A DNA stretch of 64,000 nucleotides, from assembly GCF_002237655.1 (NCBI RefSeq), contig NZ_NOKT01000026.1:62001-126000 (forward strand), written 5' to 3'. Below are positions 46,929 through 55,227 of this stretch, piece after piece (the stretch's first letter is position 1; each line of letters opens with the position of its first letter). The translations under genes were made by a program, and so were the position numbers. The notes beneath the pieces are model-generated. The model saw only the letters and a program-made list of their open reading frames with translations. It was not told the origin of the DNA and made no database searches. This DNA comes from Streptomyces sp. XY006. GTDB taxonomy: Bacteria > Actinomycetota > Actinomycetes > Streptomycetales > Streptomycetaceae.

Positions 46929-47324
46929 ATGAGCGCTGACGGTCAGGGAAGAAGCCACTGGTTCGACGACGAGGCCGGGCCGGTCGTCCGTCCGTACGCC
47001 ATGACGCGCGGCCGCACCAGCAGTCAGGGCCAGCACCGCCTGGACCTGATCGCGGTCGTGGTCGCGGAGCCGCACGCGGACGACGCGGAAGCGGACCACA
47101 TGCTCTCCCCGGAGCACGTGGACATCGTCGAACTGTGCCGTGAGGACCCGCAGTCGGTCGCCGAACTCGCGGCGGAACTTGACCTGCCGATCGGAGTGGT
47201 CCGGGTCCTGGTCGGAGATCTCGTGGACGCCGAATTCGTCCATGTGAACCGGCCCGTGCCCCCTGCCGAACTGCCGGACGAGAGTATTCTGCGCGACGTG
47301 ATCAACGGCCTGCGGGCGCTGTGA
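46929..47324 (+). CDS. cvnC: Conservon DUF742 protein CvnC
   Basis: A 131-residue DUF742 protein, third member of the conservon. Typical features are 'WFDDEAGPVVRPYAMTRGRT' near the start and a winged-helix-like middle, 'VDIVELCREDPQSVAELAAE'. It ends with 'LRDVINGLRAL'. It starts 9 bp after cvnB. Its biochemical role in the signalling complex is unknown. Confidence 0.95.
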   Translation: MSADGQGRSHWFDDEAGPVVRPYAMTRGRTSSQGQHRLDLIAVVVAEPHADDAEADHMLSPEHVDIVELCREDPQSVAELAAELDLPIGVVRVLVGDLVDAEFVHVNRPVPPAELPDESILRDVINGLRAL

Positions 47325-47405
47325 GGAGCGCGAAGGATCGCAACCCCGGCGGCGGAGGCTACGGTCCGCCGTCGCCCGACCCCCATCAAGCAGGAGAAGA
47401 GATCG

Positions 47406-48011
47406 ATGATCTTCGGGCGTTCTGAGCGCGGCAAGCCCCCGGTCGAGCCCGTCACGCTCAAGATCCTGGTGGCCGGCGGCTTCGGCGTGGGCAAGACCAC
47501 GCTCGTCGGCGCGGTCAGCGAGATCAGGCCGCTGCGCACCGAGGAACTGCTCACCGAGGCCGGCCGCCCGGTCGACGACCTCAGCGGTGTGGAGTCCAAG
47601 CACACCACGACCGTGGCCATGGACTTCGGCCGCATCACCCTGCGCGAGGACCTCGTGCTGTACCTCTTCGGCACACCCGGGCAGGAACGGTTCTGGTTCA
47701 TGTGGGACGAGCTCTCCGAGGGCGCGCTCGGAGCCGTCGTGCTCGCCGACACCCGCCGCCTGGAGGACTGCTTCGCCGCCGTCGACTACTTCGAACGGCG
47801 CTCGATCCCCTTCCTCGTCGGCGTCAACTGCTTCGAGGGAGCGCCCCGTTACCCCGTCGAGGACGTCCGCCAGGCCCTCGACCTCGACGAGGGCGTCCCG
47901 CTCCTGATGTGCGACGCGCGTGACCGCGAGTCGGTCAAGGAGGCCCTCATCGGCGTCGTCGAGCACGCGATGGCGTACGCGGCCGACCGCCGCCAAGCGG
48001 TGACCGGCTGA
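47406..48011 (+). CDS. cvnD: Conservon small GTPase CvnD
   Basis: A Ras-like GTPase of the MglA/conservon type, 201 residues. G1 is 'VAGGFGVGKTT', G3 lies in 'YLFGTPGQERFW' (with 'TPGQ' in place of DxxG), and 'GVNCFEGA' stands in for the usual G4 NKxD, a known feature of this subgroup. It starts 81 bp after cvnC with AGGAGAAG upstream. It would be switched by the upstream CvnA/CvnB complex. No cytochrome P450 (cvnE) follows, as in the shorter conservons. Confidence 0.95.
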   Translation: MIFGRSERGKPPVEPVTLKILVAGGFGVGKTTLVGAVSEIRPLRTEELLTEAGRPVDDLSGVESKHTTTVAMDFGRITLREDLVLYLFGTPGQERFWFMWDELSEGALGAVVLADTRRLEDCFAAVDYFERRSIPFLVGVNCFEGAPRYPVEDVRQALDLDEGVPLLMCDARDRESVKEALIGVVEHAMAYAADRRQAVTG

Positions 48012-48030
48012 CGCTCCCCGGACACGGGCA

Positions 48031-48064
48031 CGGCCCGTACCCCCGCCGACAGGGGTACGGGCCG
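48031..48064. terminator. Bidirectional terminator between cvnD and glpK
   Basis: CGGCCCGTACCCC pairs perfectly with GGGGTACGGGCCG (13 bp, loop of 8), between the convergent stops. A short tandem AAGGGGTACGC repeat follows at about 48073-48096. Confidence 0.85.
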
Positions 48065-48117
48065 CAGTACACAAGGGGTACGCAAGGGGTACGCAAGGCA
48101 GCCCCACGCGCGCGTGG

Positions 48118-49635
48118 TCAGCTGTCGCCCTCCTCCCAGCCGAAGCTCTTCTCCACGGCCTTGCGCCAGTTGTGGTACTCGCGGTCGCGCACCGACGCCT
48201 CCATGGACGGCGTCCACTCGACGTCCTTCTGCCAGTGGGCCTTGAGTTCGTCCAGGTCGTTCCAGACGCCGGTGGCCAGGCCGGCCGCGTACGCGGCGCC
48301 CAGACAGGTCGTCTCGGAGACCTTCGGCCGCACCACCGGAACGTCGAGCACATCCGCCTGGTGCTGCATGAGCAGGTTGTTCTTCGTCATGCCGCCGTCG
48401 ACCTTCAGGGTGGTGATCTGCACCCCGGAGTCCTGGTACATGGCGTCGACGACCTCGCGGGTCTGCCAGCTCGTCGCCTCCAGCACCGCGCGCGCGAGGT
48501 GCGCCTTGGTGACGTACCGGGTGAGACCGGTGACCACACCGCGCGCGTCGGAGCGCCAGTACGGCGCGAACAGGCCCGAGAACGCGGGCACGATGTAGGC
48601 GCCGCCGTTGTCCTCCACGCTCGCGGCCAGGGGCTCGATCTCGTCGGCGGTGCGGATGATGCCGAGCTGGTCGCGGAACCACTGGACCAGCGCGCCCGTG
48701 ATGGCGATCGAGCCCTCCAGGCAGTAGACCGGAGCCTCCTCGCCGATCTTGTAGCCCATCGTGGTCAGCAGACCGCTCTTCGACGGCACCGGCCGGTTGC
48801 CGGTGTTGAGCAGCAGGAAGCTACCCGTGCCGTACGTGTTCTTCGCGGTGCCCACGTCGTAGCAGGCCTGGCCGAACACGGCGGCCTGCTGGTCGCCGAG
48901 AGCCGAGGCCACGGGCACGCCGGCCAGTTGCCCGACCGCGGTGCCGTACACCTCGGCGGAGGAACGGATCTCCGGCAGCATGGCCTCCGGGATGTTCATC
49001 GCCTCGCAGATCGAGGAGTCCCACTGGAGGGTCTCCAGGTTCATCAGCATGGTGCGCCCGGCGTTGGTCACGTCGGTGACGTGCTGTCCGCCGTCCGTGC
49101 CGCCGGTGAGGTTCCAGATGAGCCATGAGTCCATCGTGCCGAAGGCGATCTCACCGCGTTCGGCCCGCGCGCGCAGATCGGGCACGTTGTCCAGCAGCCA
49201 GGCCGCCTTGGGCCCGGAGAAATACGTGGCCAGCGGCAGGCCCGTCTGCTCGCGGAAACGGTCCTGCCCGTCCGAGCCGCCCAGTTGGTTGCACAGGGCC
49301 GCCGTCCGGGTGTCCTGCCAGACGATGGCGTTGTGCACCGGCTTGCCCGTCGCGCGGTCCCACAGCAGCGTGGTCTCGCGCTGGTTGGTGATGCCCATCG
49401 CGCTCAGCTGGTCGGCCCGCAGACCGGCCTTGGCCAGCGCACCGGCCACCACCGCCTGCGTCTTGGACCAGATCTCGGTGGCGTCGTGCTCCACCCAGCC
49501 CGGTTTGGGAAAGATCTGGCGGTGCTCGCGCTGGTCGACGGCGACGATCGCGCCGTCCTGGTTGAAGACGATGCAGCGGCTCGACGTGGTGCCCTGGTCG
49601 ATGGCTGCAACGTGCTTCGCGGCGTTGTCCGTCAT
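48118..49635 (-). CDS. glpK: Glycerol kinase
   Basis: Phosphorylates glycerol to sn-glycerol-3-phosphate. The 505-residue FGGY kinase has '[16 protein letters not shown]' (phosphate 1), '[20 protein letters not shown]', '[14 protein letters not shown]' and the FGGY signatures '[15 protein letters not shown]' and '[20 protein letters not shown]'. Length matches the usual 500-510. The ATG at 49635 has GAGGGG 6 bases upstream. It is downstream of glpF (19 bp gap), so uptake and phosphorylation are coupled. Unlike the classic Streptomyces gyl operon, no glpD or gylR is adjacent, which suggests a second glycerol locus. Confidence 0.96.
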   Translation of the reverse strand: MTDNAAKHVAAIDQGTTSSRCIVFNQDGAIVAVDQREHRQIFPKPGWVEHDATEIWSKTQAVVAGALAKAGLRADQLSAMGITNQRETTLLWDRATGKPVHNAIVWQDTRTAALCNQLGGSDGQDRFREQTGLPLATYFSGPKAAWLLDNVPDLRARAERGEIAFGTMDSWLIWNLTGGTDGGQHVTDVTNAGRTMLMNLETLQWDSSICEAMNIPEAMLPEIRSSAEVYGTAVGQLAGVPVASALGDQQAAVFGQACYDVGTAKNTYGTGSFLLLNTGNRPVPSKSGLLTTMGYKIGEEAPVYCLEGSIAITGALVQWFRDQLGIIRTADEIEPLAASVEDNGGAYIVPAFSGLFAPYWRSDARGVVTGLTRYVTKAHLARAVLEATSWQTREVVDAMYQDSGVQITTLKVDGGMTKNNLLMQHQADVLDVPVVRPKVSETTCLGAAYAAGLATGVWNDLDELKAHWQKDVEWTPSMEASVRDREYHNWRKAVEKSFGWEEGDS

Positions 49636-49654
49636 GACTACCCCTCGGGCTCGT

Positions 49655-50452
49655 TCAGAAGGCTGCGTTGTAGATGACGCCACCCAGCAATCCGCCGATC
49701 ACTGGACCGACGACGGGGATCCACGAGTAACCCCAGTCGGAGGTGCCCTTGTTCGGGATCGGAAGGACGGAGTGGATGATGCGCGGTCCGAGGTCACGCG
49801 CCGGGTTGATGGCGTAGCCGGTGGGACCACCCAGCGACAGACCGATGCCGACGACCAGGAGGGCGACCAGCAGGATCACGATGCCGGATCCGTAGATGCC
49901 TTCCCCCTGACCCGCGATCTGCCCGATGCCGATGCCCTCCACGTGCCGGTTGCTGCCGACCAGGGCGAGCAGGGGCAGCACCAGGGCGATGGTGGCGAGG
50001 ATCTCGGTCATCAGGTTGGCGACCGGGTTCCGGATCTCGGGGATCGTGGAGAAGATGCCCAGGGTCGGGACCGGTTCGTCGGCCGTGCCCTCGGTCGTGC
50101 CGCCCCTGCGTGTATTGGCCTGGAACTGGGCGAAGTACACCAGGTAGGCCAGCACGGCCCCGAGCATGGCACCGGCCATCTGCCCGAGGAGGTAGACCCA
50201 GACCTTGTCCCACACTCCGGTGTCGACGGCGAGGCCGAGGGTGACGGCCGGGTTGAGATGCCCTCCGGAGAGGGGAGCGGCGGTGTACGCGCCGGCCAGT
50301 ACGGCGAAACCCCAACCGAACGCGATCACGATCCAGCCGGAGGCTCGAGCCTTCGAGAACCTCAGGGTGACGGCGGCGCAGACGCCGGCGCCGAACAGGA
50401 TCAGGATCGCCGTGCCGATCAATTCGCCGAAGAAGATGTCTCCGTTACTCAT
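49655..50452 (-). CDS. glpF: Glycerol uptake facilitator (aquaglyceroporin)
   Basis: A 265-residue MIP-family channel with six helices and both half-helix NPA loops: '[11 protein letters not shown]' and '[13 protein letters not shown]'. The Asp after the second NPA-Arg is the aquaglyceroporin signature, indicating glycerol rather than water only. It passes glycerol to GlpK, whose gene starts 19 bp downstream. The ATG at 50452 is preceded by GGAG. The upstream 950 bp are non-coding; see the separate entry for a possible operator. Confidence 0.95.
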   Translation of the reverse strand: MSNGDIFFGELIGTAILILFGAGVCAAVTLRFSKARASGWIVIAFGWGFAVLAGAYTAAPLSGGHLNPAVTLGLAVDTGVWDKVWVYLLGQMAGAMLGAVLAYLVYFAQFQANTRRGGTTEGTADEPVPTLGIFSTIPEIRNPVANLMTEILATIALVLPLLALVGSNRHVEGIGIGQIAGQGEGIYGSGIVILLVALLVVGIGLSLGGPTGYAINPARDLGPRIIHSVLPIPNKGTSDWGYSWIPVVGPVIGGLLGGVIYNAAF

Positions 50453-51195
50453 GGCGGCTCCTAGGCCGTGGCCCGGGGACGGTGCGCCCCAGTCCTCACG
50501 TGCAGGGTGCGATTCCCATGGCTACTTCAGCCGAAGGCAGGGAGATCCCGCGCCCCGCCCGGCATCCGTGACGAGCGTGCCGTCGCAGCCGACTCGCCCG
50601 TGGGGGAAGGGGCCTTGGCGCAGGCGCGTCCGCGCGCCGTAGTGCCGGATTACGCCGAGTATGTACGGCGATGTCGACTGACACCGGAAGTGTTCACCGG
50701 CACCCAAAGGGCGTCAAGGTCGCCGACCGCAACGGTTGACGGCCATGTGACGGTCGCCGGGCTCCTGCCGGGCCGGGGCCGGTCGTACGGCCGAGGCGGC
50801 GCCCGGTGGGTCGTTGTTCAGATGTGATCGGACCCGCGCGCCCTGGCGAGCCGCGCGAGACCTGGCGGATGATGTCCGGCCTCCTGCTCGGTGCCCGGCC
50901 GTACCGAACCACGCCGTCGGCGAAAGCTCAGCCGTCCCCGACACCCAGCCTGTTAGTGTCCAGGATCTACCTGACCTGGCGGTTTCTCAACCGGACGAGC
51001 CGACTCCCCCTCCGCACCCCGGCCCACGGCCTTGAGCGGACGGCTGACGGACACCAGAGAGCCACGCCCTACGAGCGCCCCGGACGCCAGGAGACCACCA
51101 ACCCCGCCCCCGCGGCCCCGCGGGAACACCTCGGGCCCGCTGACAGCCAACCCAGCCCGGCAACGGCCCCCGCGGGTCCCTTGGGCGCCCCTGCG

Positions 51196-51325
51196 GCCCC
51201 CGCGGGCACACCTCGGTCCACTGACCGCTCCCGGAGCCCTCCGCGGGCACACCCCGGGGCCCACTGACCGCTCCCGGAGCCCTCCGCGGGCACACCCCGG
51301 GGTCCACTGACCGCTCGCGGAGCCC
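51196..51325. repeat. 43-bp tandem repeat array
   Basis: Two nearly identical 43-bp units (51218-51260 and 51261-51303; each starts CCACTGACCGCTCCCGGAGC) are followed by a partial, diverged unit (51304-51325) and preceded by the tail of another (51196-51217). Confidence 0.9.
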
Positions 51326-51340
51326 CGCTGCGCCACCCTC

Positions 51341-51380
51341 GGGTCCACCAATCGCCTCGCGGGTCCACCAATCGCCCCGT
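51341..51380. repeat. 20-bp direct repeat, two copies
   Basis: GGGTCCACCAATCGCCTCGC is followed immediately by GGGTCCACCAATCGCCCCGT, differing at two positions. It lies just past the 43-bp array and close to the 3' end of the EAL-GGDEF gene. Confidence 0.88.
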
Positions 51381-51403
51381 GGCCCGCCGCAACAACCCGC
51401 CCC

Positions 51404-53074
51404 CTACCGCCCTCCCGGCTCCGCCGCCACACACCCCGTCGGTGCCGGTGCCGGCGACTGTGCCGGTGTCGGTGTCACCCCCCGGAGGGTCTCGTGTCCC
51501 GGCACACCGGCCCGGCCCAGTACCCAGCTCGCCCCGCGCAGCGCCTTCGCCGCCTTCTTCAGCGGCGCCAGGCACGCCGCAGCCTGCCGGTGATCAGCCA
51601 CGCTGCCGGGCGCGCACAGCACCGTCGCGAGGGACAGCGTGACCGGCAGACCACCCGCCGACCACGGCGTGTCCAGCACGGCCGCGGCCAGCGGATCCAG
51701 GCCCTCCGGATCGGCCAGGACCAGGAAGTCGTCCCCGCCGATGTGCCCCACACGGGCGCTGCCCGTCGCCGCCTGCTGCAGCGCCCGCCCCACCGCCCGG
51801 ATCAGTTCGTCGCCGGCCGCGAACCCCGCGCCGTCGTTGACCTGCTTGAAATGGTCGATGTCCAGCCAGCCCAGGGCGAACGGCCGCCCCGCAGCGATCC
51901 GCCGGTCCACCTCACCGGTGATCGCGTCCGAGCCGGGCAACCGCGTCAGCGGGTTCAGCCCGGCCGCCTCCTCCACGCGCGTCTCCGCCAGGGCGCGCAC
52001 GAGGTCCGCGAGCCGGACGACGCCCACACACCGCCCGTACTCGTCCACCACGGCCACATCGTCCGAGGTGCGGTCCCGCCCCCCGACCGCCACCACGTCC
52101 AGGACCTCCCAGGCGGTGGCGTCGACGCCCACCGTCCGCGGCGCGTCCCCGAGCTTGGCCGCGGGCCGGTCGGCGTACAGCGCGTGCCCGTAGCGCCCCG
52201 ACATCGACAGCAGGAAGCGGGACCGGTGCACCGACCGGACGGGCACCCCGGCGCTGTCCACGAGAAGCACCCCGGACACGTCCGGCGACCCGGTCAGCAA
52301 CGCCCGCACCTGCCCCGCGGACGCCGTCGCGGGCAGCAGCGCGGCCGGCCGCACGAACTCCCGCACCGACGGCCCCGACCGTGGCACGGACAGATCGGCG
52401 GGGGAGCGGGGCGGAACGTAGACGTCCGCGGCGGGCAGCCGGGCCGGCGGCGCGAACAGCTCGCCCTGCGCCAACTGCGCCCCGGCCGCCAGTGCGGCGG
52501 CACACTGCCCCTCGGTCTCCACGCCCTCGACGGCCAGCAGCGCTCCGAGCTCGTCGCAGAGCGTCCGCATCGACCGCACCACGGCCGGCCGCGCCAGCAA
52601 CGACGCGTCCAGCTTCACGAGGTCCGGCGCGAGGTCGGAGAGCAGCCGCAGGGGCACGTCCCCGTCCCCGACGCCGTCCGCGCAGATCCGGAACCCCTGG
52701 CGGCGCAGCACGGCCACCGCCTCCAGCAACGCGGGCTGCGGCACGTGGGTGTACGGAGGGCAGACGTCGACGGTCACCTCCCACGGGAGCCGCCCGGACT
52801 CGCGCACGGCGTCGTGCAGGGACGGCAGCCCGCCGAGGTCGGCGAGGGTGCCCGCGAACACGTTGACGAAGAGTGGGAGCAGGGTCTCCTTGCGCACCGC
52901 CGCGCGCACCGCCGACACCGCCAGCCGGCAGTCGAGCCCGGGATCCCGGCGGGCCTCGGCCAGGATGTCGCCGGTCTCGGGGCGGGCGAGTATCTCCAGT
53001 CCGGCGACCGCGCCGGTCGTCGGATTGACCACCGGTTGGAAGGCGAAGCGGAGAGTGTCCGTCCAGGAGTGCAC
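51404..53074 (-). CDS. EAL-CBS-GGDEF domain protein with degenerate active sites
   Basis: A roughly 556-residue cytoplasmic protein combining an N-terminal EAL domain, a central CBS-pair region and a C-terminal GGDEF domain, a known streptomycete arrangement for cyclic-di-GMP signalling. The EAL motif reads 'LEILARP' and the downstream catalytic stretch 'ADGVGDGDVPL' departs from the usual DDFG-G. The GGDEF signature is 'HIGGDDFLVLAD' with 'DIDHFKQVNDGAGFAAGDEL' before it. CBS motifs include 'VAVVDEYGRCVGVVRLADLV'. Phosphodiesterase activity looks unlikely and cyclase activity uncertain; it may be a binding protein. The start is unclear: GTG at 53074 is used, TTG at 53107 is possible. Confidence 0.82.
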   Translation of the reverse strand: MHSWTDTLRFAFQPVVNPTTGAVAGLEILARPETGDILAEARRDPGLDCRLAVSAVRAAVRKETLLPLFVNVFAGTLADLGGLPSLHDAVRESGRLPWEVTVDVCPPYTHVPQPALLEAVAVLRRQGFRICADGVGDGDVPLRLLSDLAPDLVKLDASLLARPAVVRSMRTLCDELGALLAVEGVETEGQCAAALAAGAQLAQGELFAPPARLPAADVYVPPRSPADLSVPRSGPSVREFVRPAALLPATASAGQVRALLTGSPDVSGVLLVDSAGVPVRSVHRSRFLLSMSGRYGHALYADRPAAKLGDAPRTVGVDATAWEVLDVVAVGGRDRTSDDVAVVDEYGRCVGVVRLADLVRALAETRVEEAAGLNPLTRLPGSDAITGEVDRRIAAGRPFALGWLDIDHFKQVNDGAGFAAGDELIRAVGRALQQAATGSARVGHIGGDDFLVLADPEGLDPLAAAVLDTPWSAGGLPVTLSLATVLCAPGSVADHRQAAACLAPLKKAAKALRGASWVLGRAGVPGHETLRGVTPTPAQSPAPAPTGCVAAEPGGR

Positions 53075-53327
53075 GCGAGCATGATGGCGCGACCGGCGCA
53101 CGCCCAAGCGCAGTTCATGAGACGTTCACGCAGCATTCCGGCTCGATCACACAGCGTATGGAAGGCGAGCTCAGCGCGGCGCCGGAGGCGGCCCTCGGAG
53201 GCGGCCCCGGGATGCCAGGCCCCGGGTGGCCCCGGCTGAGCCACCGTCCCGCACCGCGACCCACCACCACCCCACCTTGTCACCACCCCACCTCATCCCA
53301 CGCCGTCCCACCACCCCGCCTCCCCCC

Positions 53328-54518
53328 TCACTGCACCACAACCACCGCCGACCCGTGCCCGAACAACCCCTGGTTCGCGCTGACACCGACCCGCGCCCCC
53401 GCGACCTGGCGGTCCCCCGCCTCACCTCTCAACTGCCACGTCAGCTCGCACACCTGGGCGATCGCCTGCGCCGGAACCGCCTCACCGAAGGAGGCCAGTC
53501 CACCGCTGACGTTCACCGGTATCCGCCCGCCCAGCGCCGTCACGCCGTCCCGCAGCAGCTTCGCGCCCTCCCCTTCGCCGCACAGCGCGAGATCCTCGTA
53601 CCACTGCAATTCGAGGGCCGTGGACAGGTCGTACACCTCGGCCAGCGACAGCTCCTCCGGCCCGATCCCCGCCTCCTCGTAGGCCGCCCGGGCGATCGAT
53701 CTCCGGAACGTCTCCCCGGGCGGATCGACCGCCGCCGCCGAATCCGTGGCGATGTCCGGCAGGTCCAGCACGGTGTTCGGGAAGCGCGGCGTCACCGTGG
53801 ACACGGCCCGGATCCGCACCGGCTCCGCCGGCCCGTGCCGCCGCGCGAACTCCATGCTGGAGAGCACCAGGGCCGCACCGCCGTCGGACGTCGCGCAGAT
53901 GTCGAGCAGCCGCAGCGGATCGGCGACGACGGCCGAGGCGGCGACTTGTTCCGCCGTCACGGGGTTCCGGTAGCGCGCGAGGGGGTTCAGCGCCCCCATC
54001 GCCGCGTTCTTCACCTTGACGCGCGCGAAGTCGTCCGGCGTGTCCCCGTGCATCGCCATGCGTCTGCGCGCGTACAGCCCGAAGTACACCGGGTTGGTCG
54101 CCCCGAGAATCCGGAACCGCAGCCAGTCGGGATCGTCCGGCCGGTCTCCGCCCGCCGGGCGGAAGAACCCCTTCGGTGCGGCGTCGGCCCCGACCACGAG
54201 CACCACGTCGGCCAGCCCGGCGACGATCTGCGCCCGCGCGGTGTCGAGGGCCTGGGCCCCGGACGCGCACGCCGCGTACACACTGGCCACACGCGCCCCC
54301 TGCCAGCCCAGTGCTTTCGCGAACGTCGCCCCTGCCACGTACCCGGGATAACCCCCGCGCACGGTGTCCGCGCCGACGATCGAGCCGACGTCCCGCCAGT
54401 CCAGCCCGGCGTCCGCGAGAGCCGCCCGAGCGGCTGCCACGCCGTACTCGACGAAGCTCCGCCCCCACTTGCCCCACGGGTGCATGCCCACACCCATCAC
54501 CGCCACATCCCCCGTCAC
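53328..54518 (-). CDS. Thiolase-like lipid-transfer protein (SCPx/Ltp type)
   Basis: A 396-residue thiolase-fold protein of the acetyl-CoA acetyltransferase/SCPx group. The nucleophile region is 'YAACASGAQALDTARAQIVA' (Cys). The C-terminal 'NVSGGLASFGEAVPAQAIAQ' and 'GVSANQGLFGHGSAVVV' give the other active-site blocks, with His/Cys replaced as in Ltp-type retro-aldolases. Such proteins work with a DUF35 partner, encoded just upstream, in side-chain or acyl-CoA cleavage. The GTG at 54518 has GGAGG 7 bases before it; several upstream in-frame ATGs are created by a tandem repeat, so the true start needs care. Confidence 0.85.
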   Translation of the reverse strand: MTGDVAVMGVGMHPWGKWGRSFVEYGVAAARAALADAGLDWRDVGSIVGADTVRGGYPGYVAGATFAKALGWQGARVASVYAACASGAQALDTARAQIVAGLADVVLVVGADAAPKGFFRPAGGDRPDDPDWLRFRILGATNPVYFGLYARRRMAMHGDTPDDFARVKVKNAAMGALNPLARYRNPVTAEQVAASAVVADPLRLLDICATSDGGAALVLSSMEFARRHGPAEPVRIRAVSTVTPRFPNTVLDLPDIATDSAAAVDPPGETFRRSIARAAYEEAGIGPEELSLAEVYDLSTALELQWYEDLALCGEGEGAKLLRDGVTALGGRIPVNVSGGLASFGEAVPAQAIAQVCELTWQLRGEAGDRQVAGARVGVSANQGLFGHGSAVVVVQ

Positions 54519-54640
54519 GCCGCGCCTCCCATCACCGCCACATCCCCCGGTCATGCCGCGCCTTCCGTCATGCCACGTCCCCCGGTCATGCCGCGCCTCC
54601 CGTCATGCCACGTCCCCCGTCATGCCACGTCCCTCGTCCT
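54485..54640 (-). repeat. 34-36 bp tandem repeat at the thiolase start, forming overlapping mini-ORFs
   Basis: On the minus strand ATG codons at 54623, 54606, 54589, 54571 and 54554, then the GTG at 54518, are each followed by near-copies of ACGGGGGACGTGGC or ACGGGAGGCGCGGC. Several units read as short frames ending in TGA that overlap the next ATG (ATGA), for example MTGDVA-stop and MTGGAA-stop. The DUF35 stop lies inside the first unit. Confidence 0.85.
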
Positions 54641-55082
54641 GCCGCGCCCCCGTCGGCCGCCACTGCCACGTCGTCCAGGTCGTCTCCGCGTCCTCGTGCA
54701 GCACGCCGGACACGACCTCCACCTCCATGCCCACCGTCAGATCCGCGACGGCGACACCGGGAGCCGCCTGTCCGAGCACCACGATCCGCTCGGCGGCCAG
54801 CTCCACAGCGATCAACGCACACGGCTCCCACGGAAGTTCCGGATTGGTCACATAGGGTGACGGCGGCCGGTACCGGCTGTCCGTGAACGACCAGACGCGT
54901 CCCCGCCGCGACAGTGGAACCTCCTCCAACTCCCCGCTCCCGCACGCCGGGTTGCGGCACCGGTGGTCCTCACGAGGGAAGAAGACCGAGGTGCACGCCC
55001 CACACCGCGTGCCGAGCAACCGGAAGCCGTCGCCGCCCTCGGTGAACCACCCCGCCACCACAGGAGTGCGTGTCCGTGACAC
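54603..55082 (-). CDS. DUF35 (zinc-ribbon + OB-fold) partner of the thiolase-like protein
   Basis: A 159-residue partner protein. A short N-terminal helix is followed by a rubredoxin-like zinc ribbon ('GTRCGACTSVFFPREDHRC' with a second 'NPACGSGEL') and an OB-fold ('RRGRVWSFTDSRY', 'ALIAVELAAERIVVLGQ', 'VGMEVEVV'). DUF35 proteins form complexes with SCPx/Ltp-type thiolases and bind acyl-CoA; in this operon it should serve the gene immediately downstream. GGGAGG precedes the GTG at 55082. A clean TetR-type palindrome lies about 20-37 bp upstream. Its C-terminal codons run into the tandem repeat. Confidence 0.88.
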   Translation of the reverse strand: MSRTRTPVVAGWFTEGGDGFRLLGTRCGACTSVFFPREDHRCRNPACGSGELEEVPLSRRGRVWSFTDSRYRPPSPYVTNPELPWEPCALIAVELAAERIVVLGQAAPGVAVADLTVGMEVEVVSGVLHEDAETTWTTWQWRPTGARQDEGRGMTGDVA

Positions 55083-55102
55083 AGGACCTCCCACCGCTCG
55101 AA

Positions 55103-55119
55103 TCTGACGGTACGTCAGA
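55103..55119. promoter_or_regulatory. TetR-type operator TCTGACG-GTA-CGTCAGA
   Basis: A perfect 7-bp inverted repeat with a 3-bp spacer, directly upstream of the DUF35-thiolase operon and 109 bp before the divergent dipeptidase. TGACG-N3-CGTCA is a common operator form for actinobacterial TetR regulators of acyl-CoA genes. No TetR gene lies in the window. Confidence 0.65.
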
Positions 55120-55227
55120 AGTGTGGCACGGTCCGCCGGTCACCGGCAGGCCACCGACGCCCCACCGCGGGACGATCCCCGCACCGCGCTTCCCCGGAAG
55201 CACCCGGTCCTGATAGACGCAGGAGAC

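Larger units (their letters stand above)
50453..51403. other. Non-coding region upstream of glpF with tandem repeats
   Basis: About 950 bp. Near 50679-50696 a gapped inverted repeat TGACAC-N5-GTGTTCA lies some 230 bp before glpF, with CATACT on the minus strand (50664-50659) as a possible -10. The distal half (51170-51380) consists of GC-rich tandem repeats described separately. Several long open frames here are repeat-driven and have no recognisable domain. Confidence 0.6.

Noticed and set aside
50868-51575. Several 100-170 codon frames in the glpF upstream region
   Set aside because: Generated by tandem repeats and GC bias; no initiation signals and no domains.
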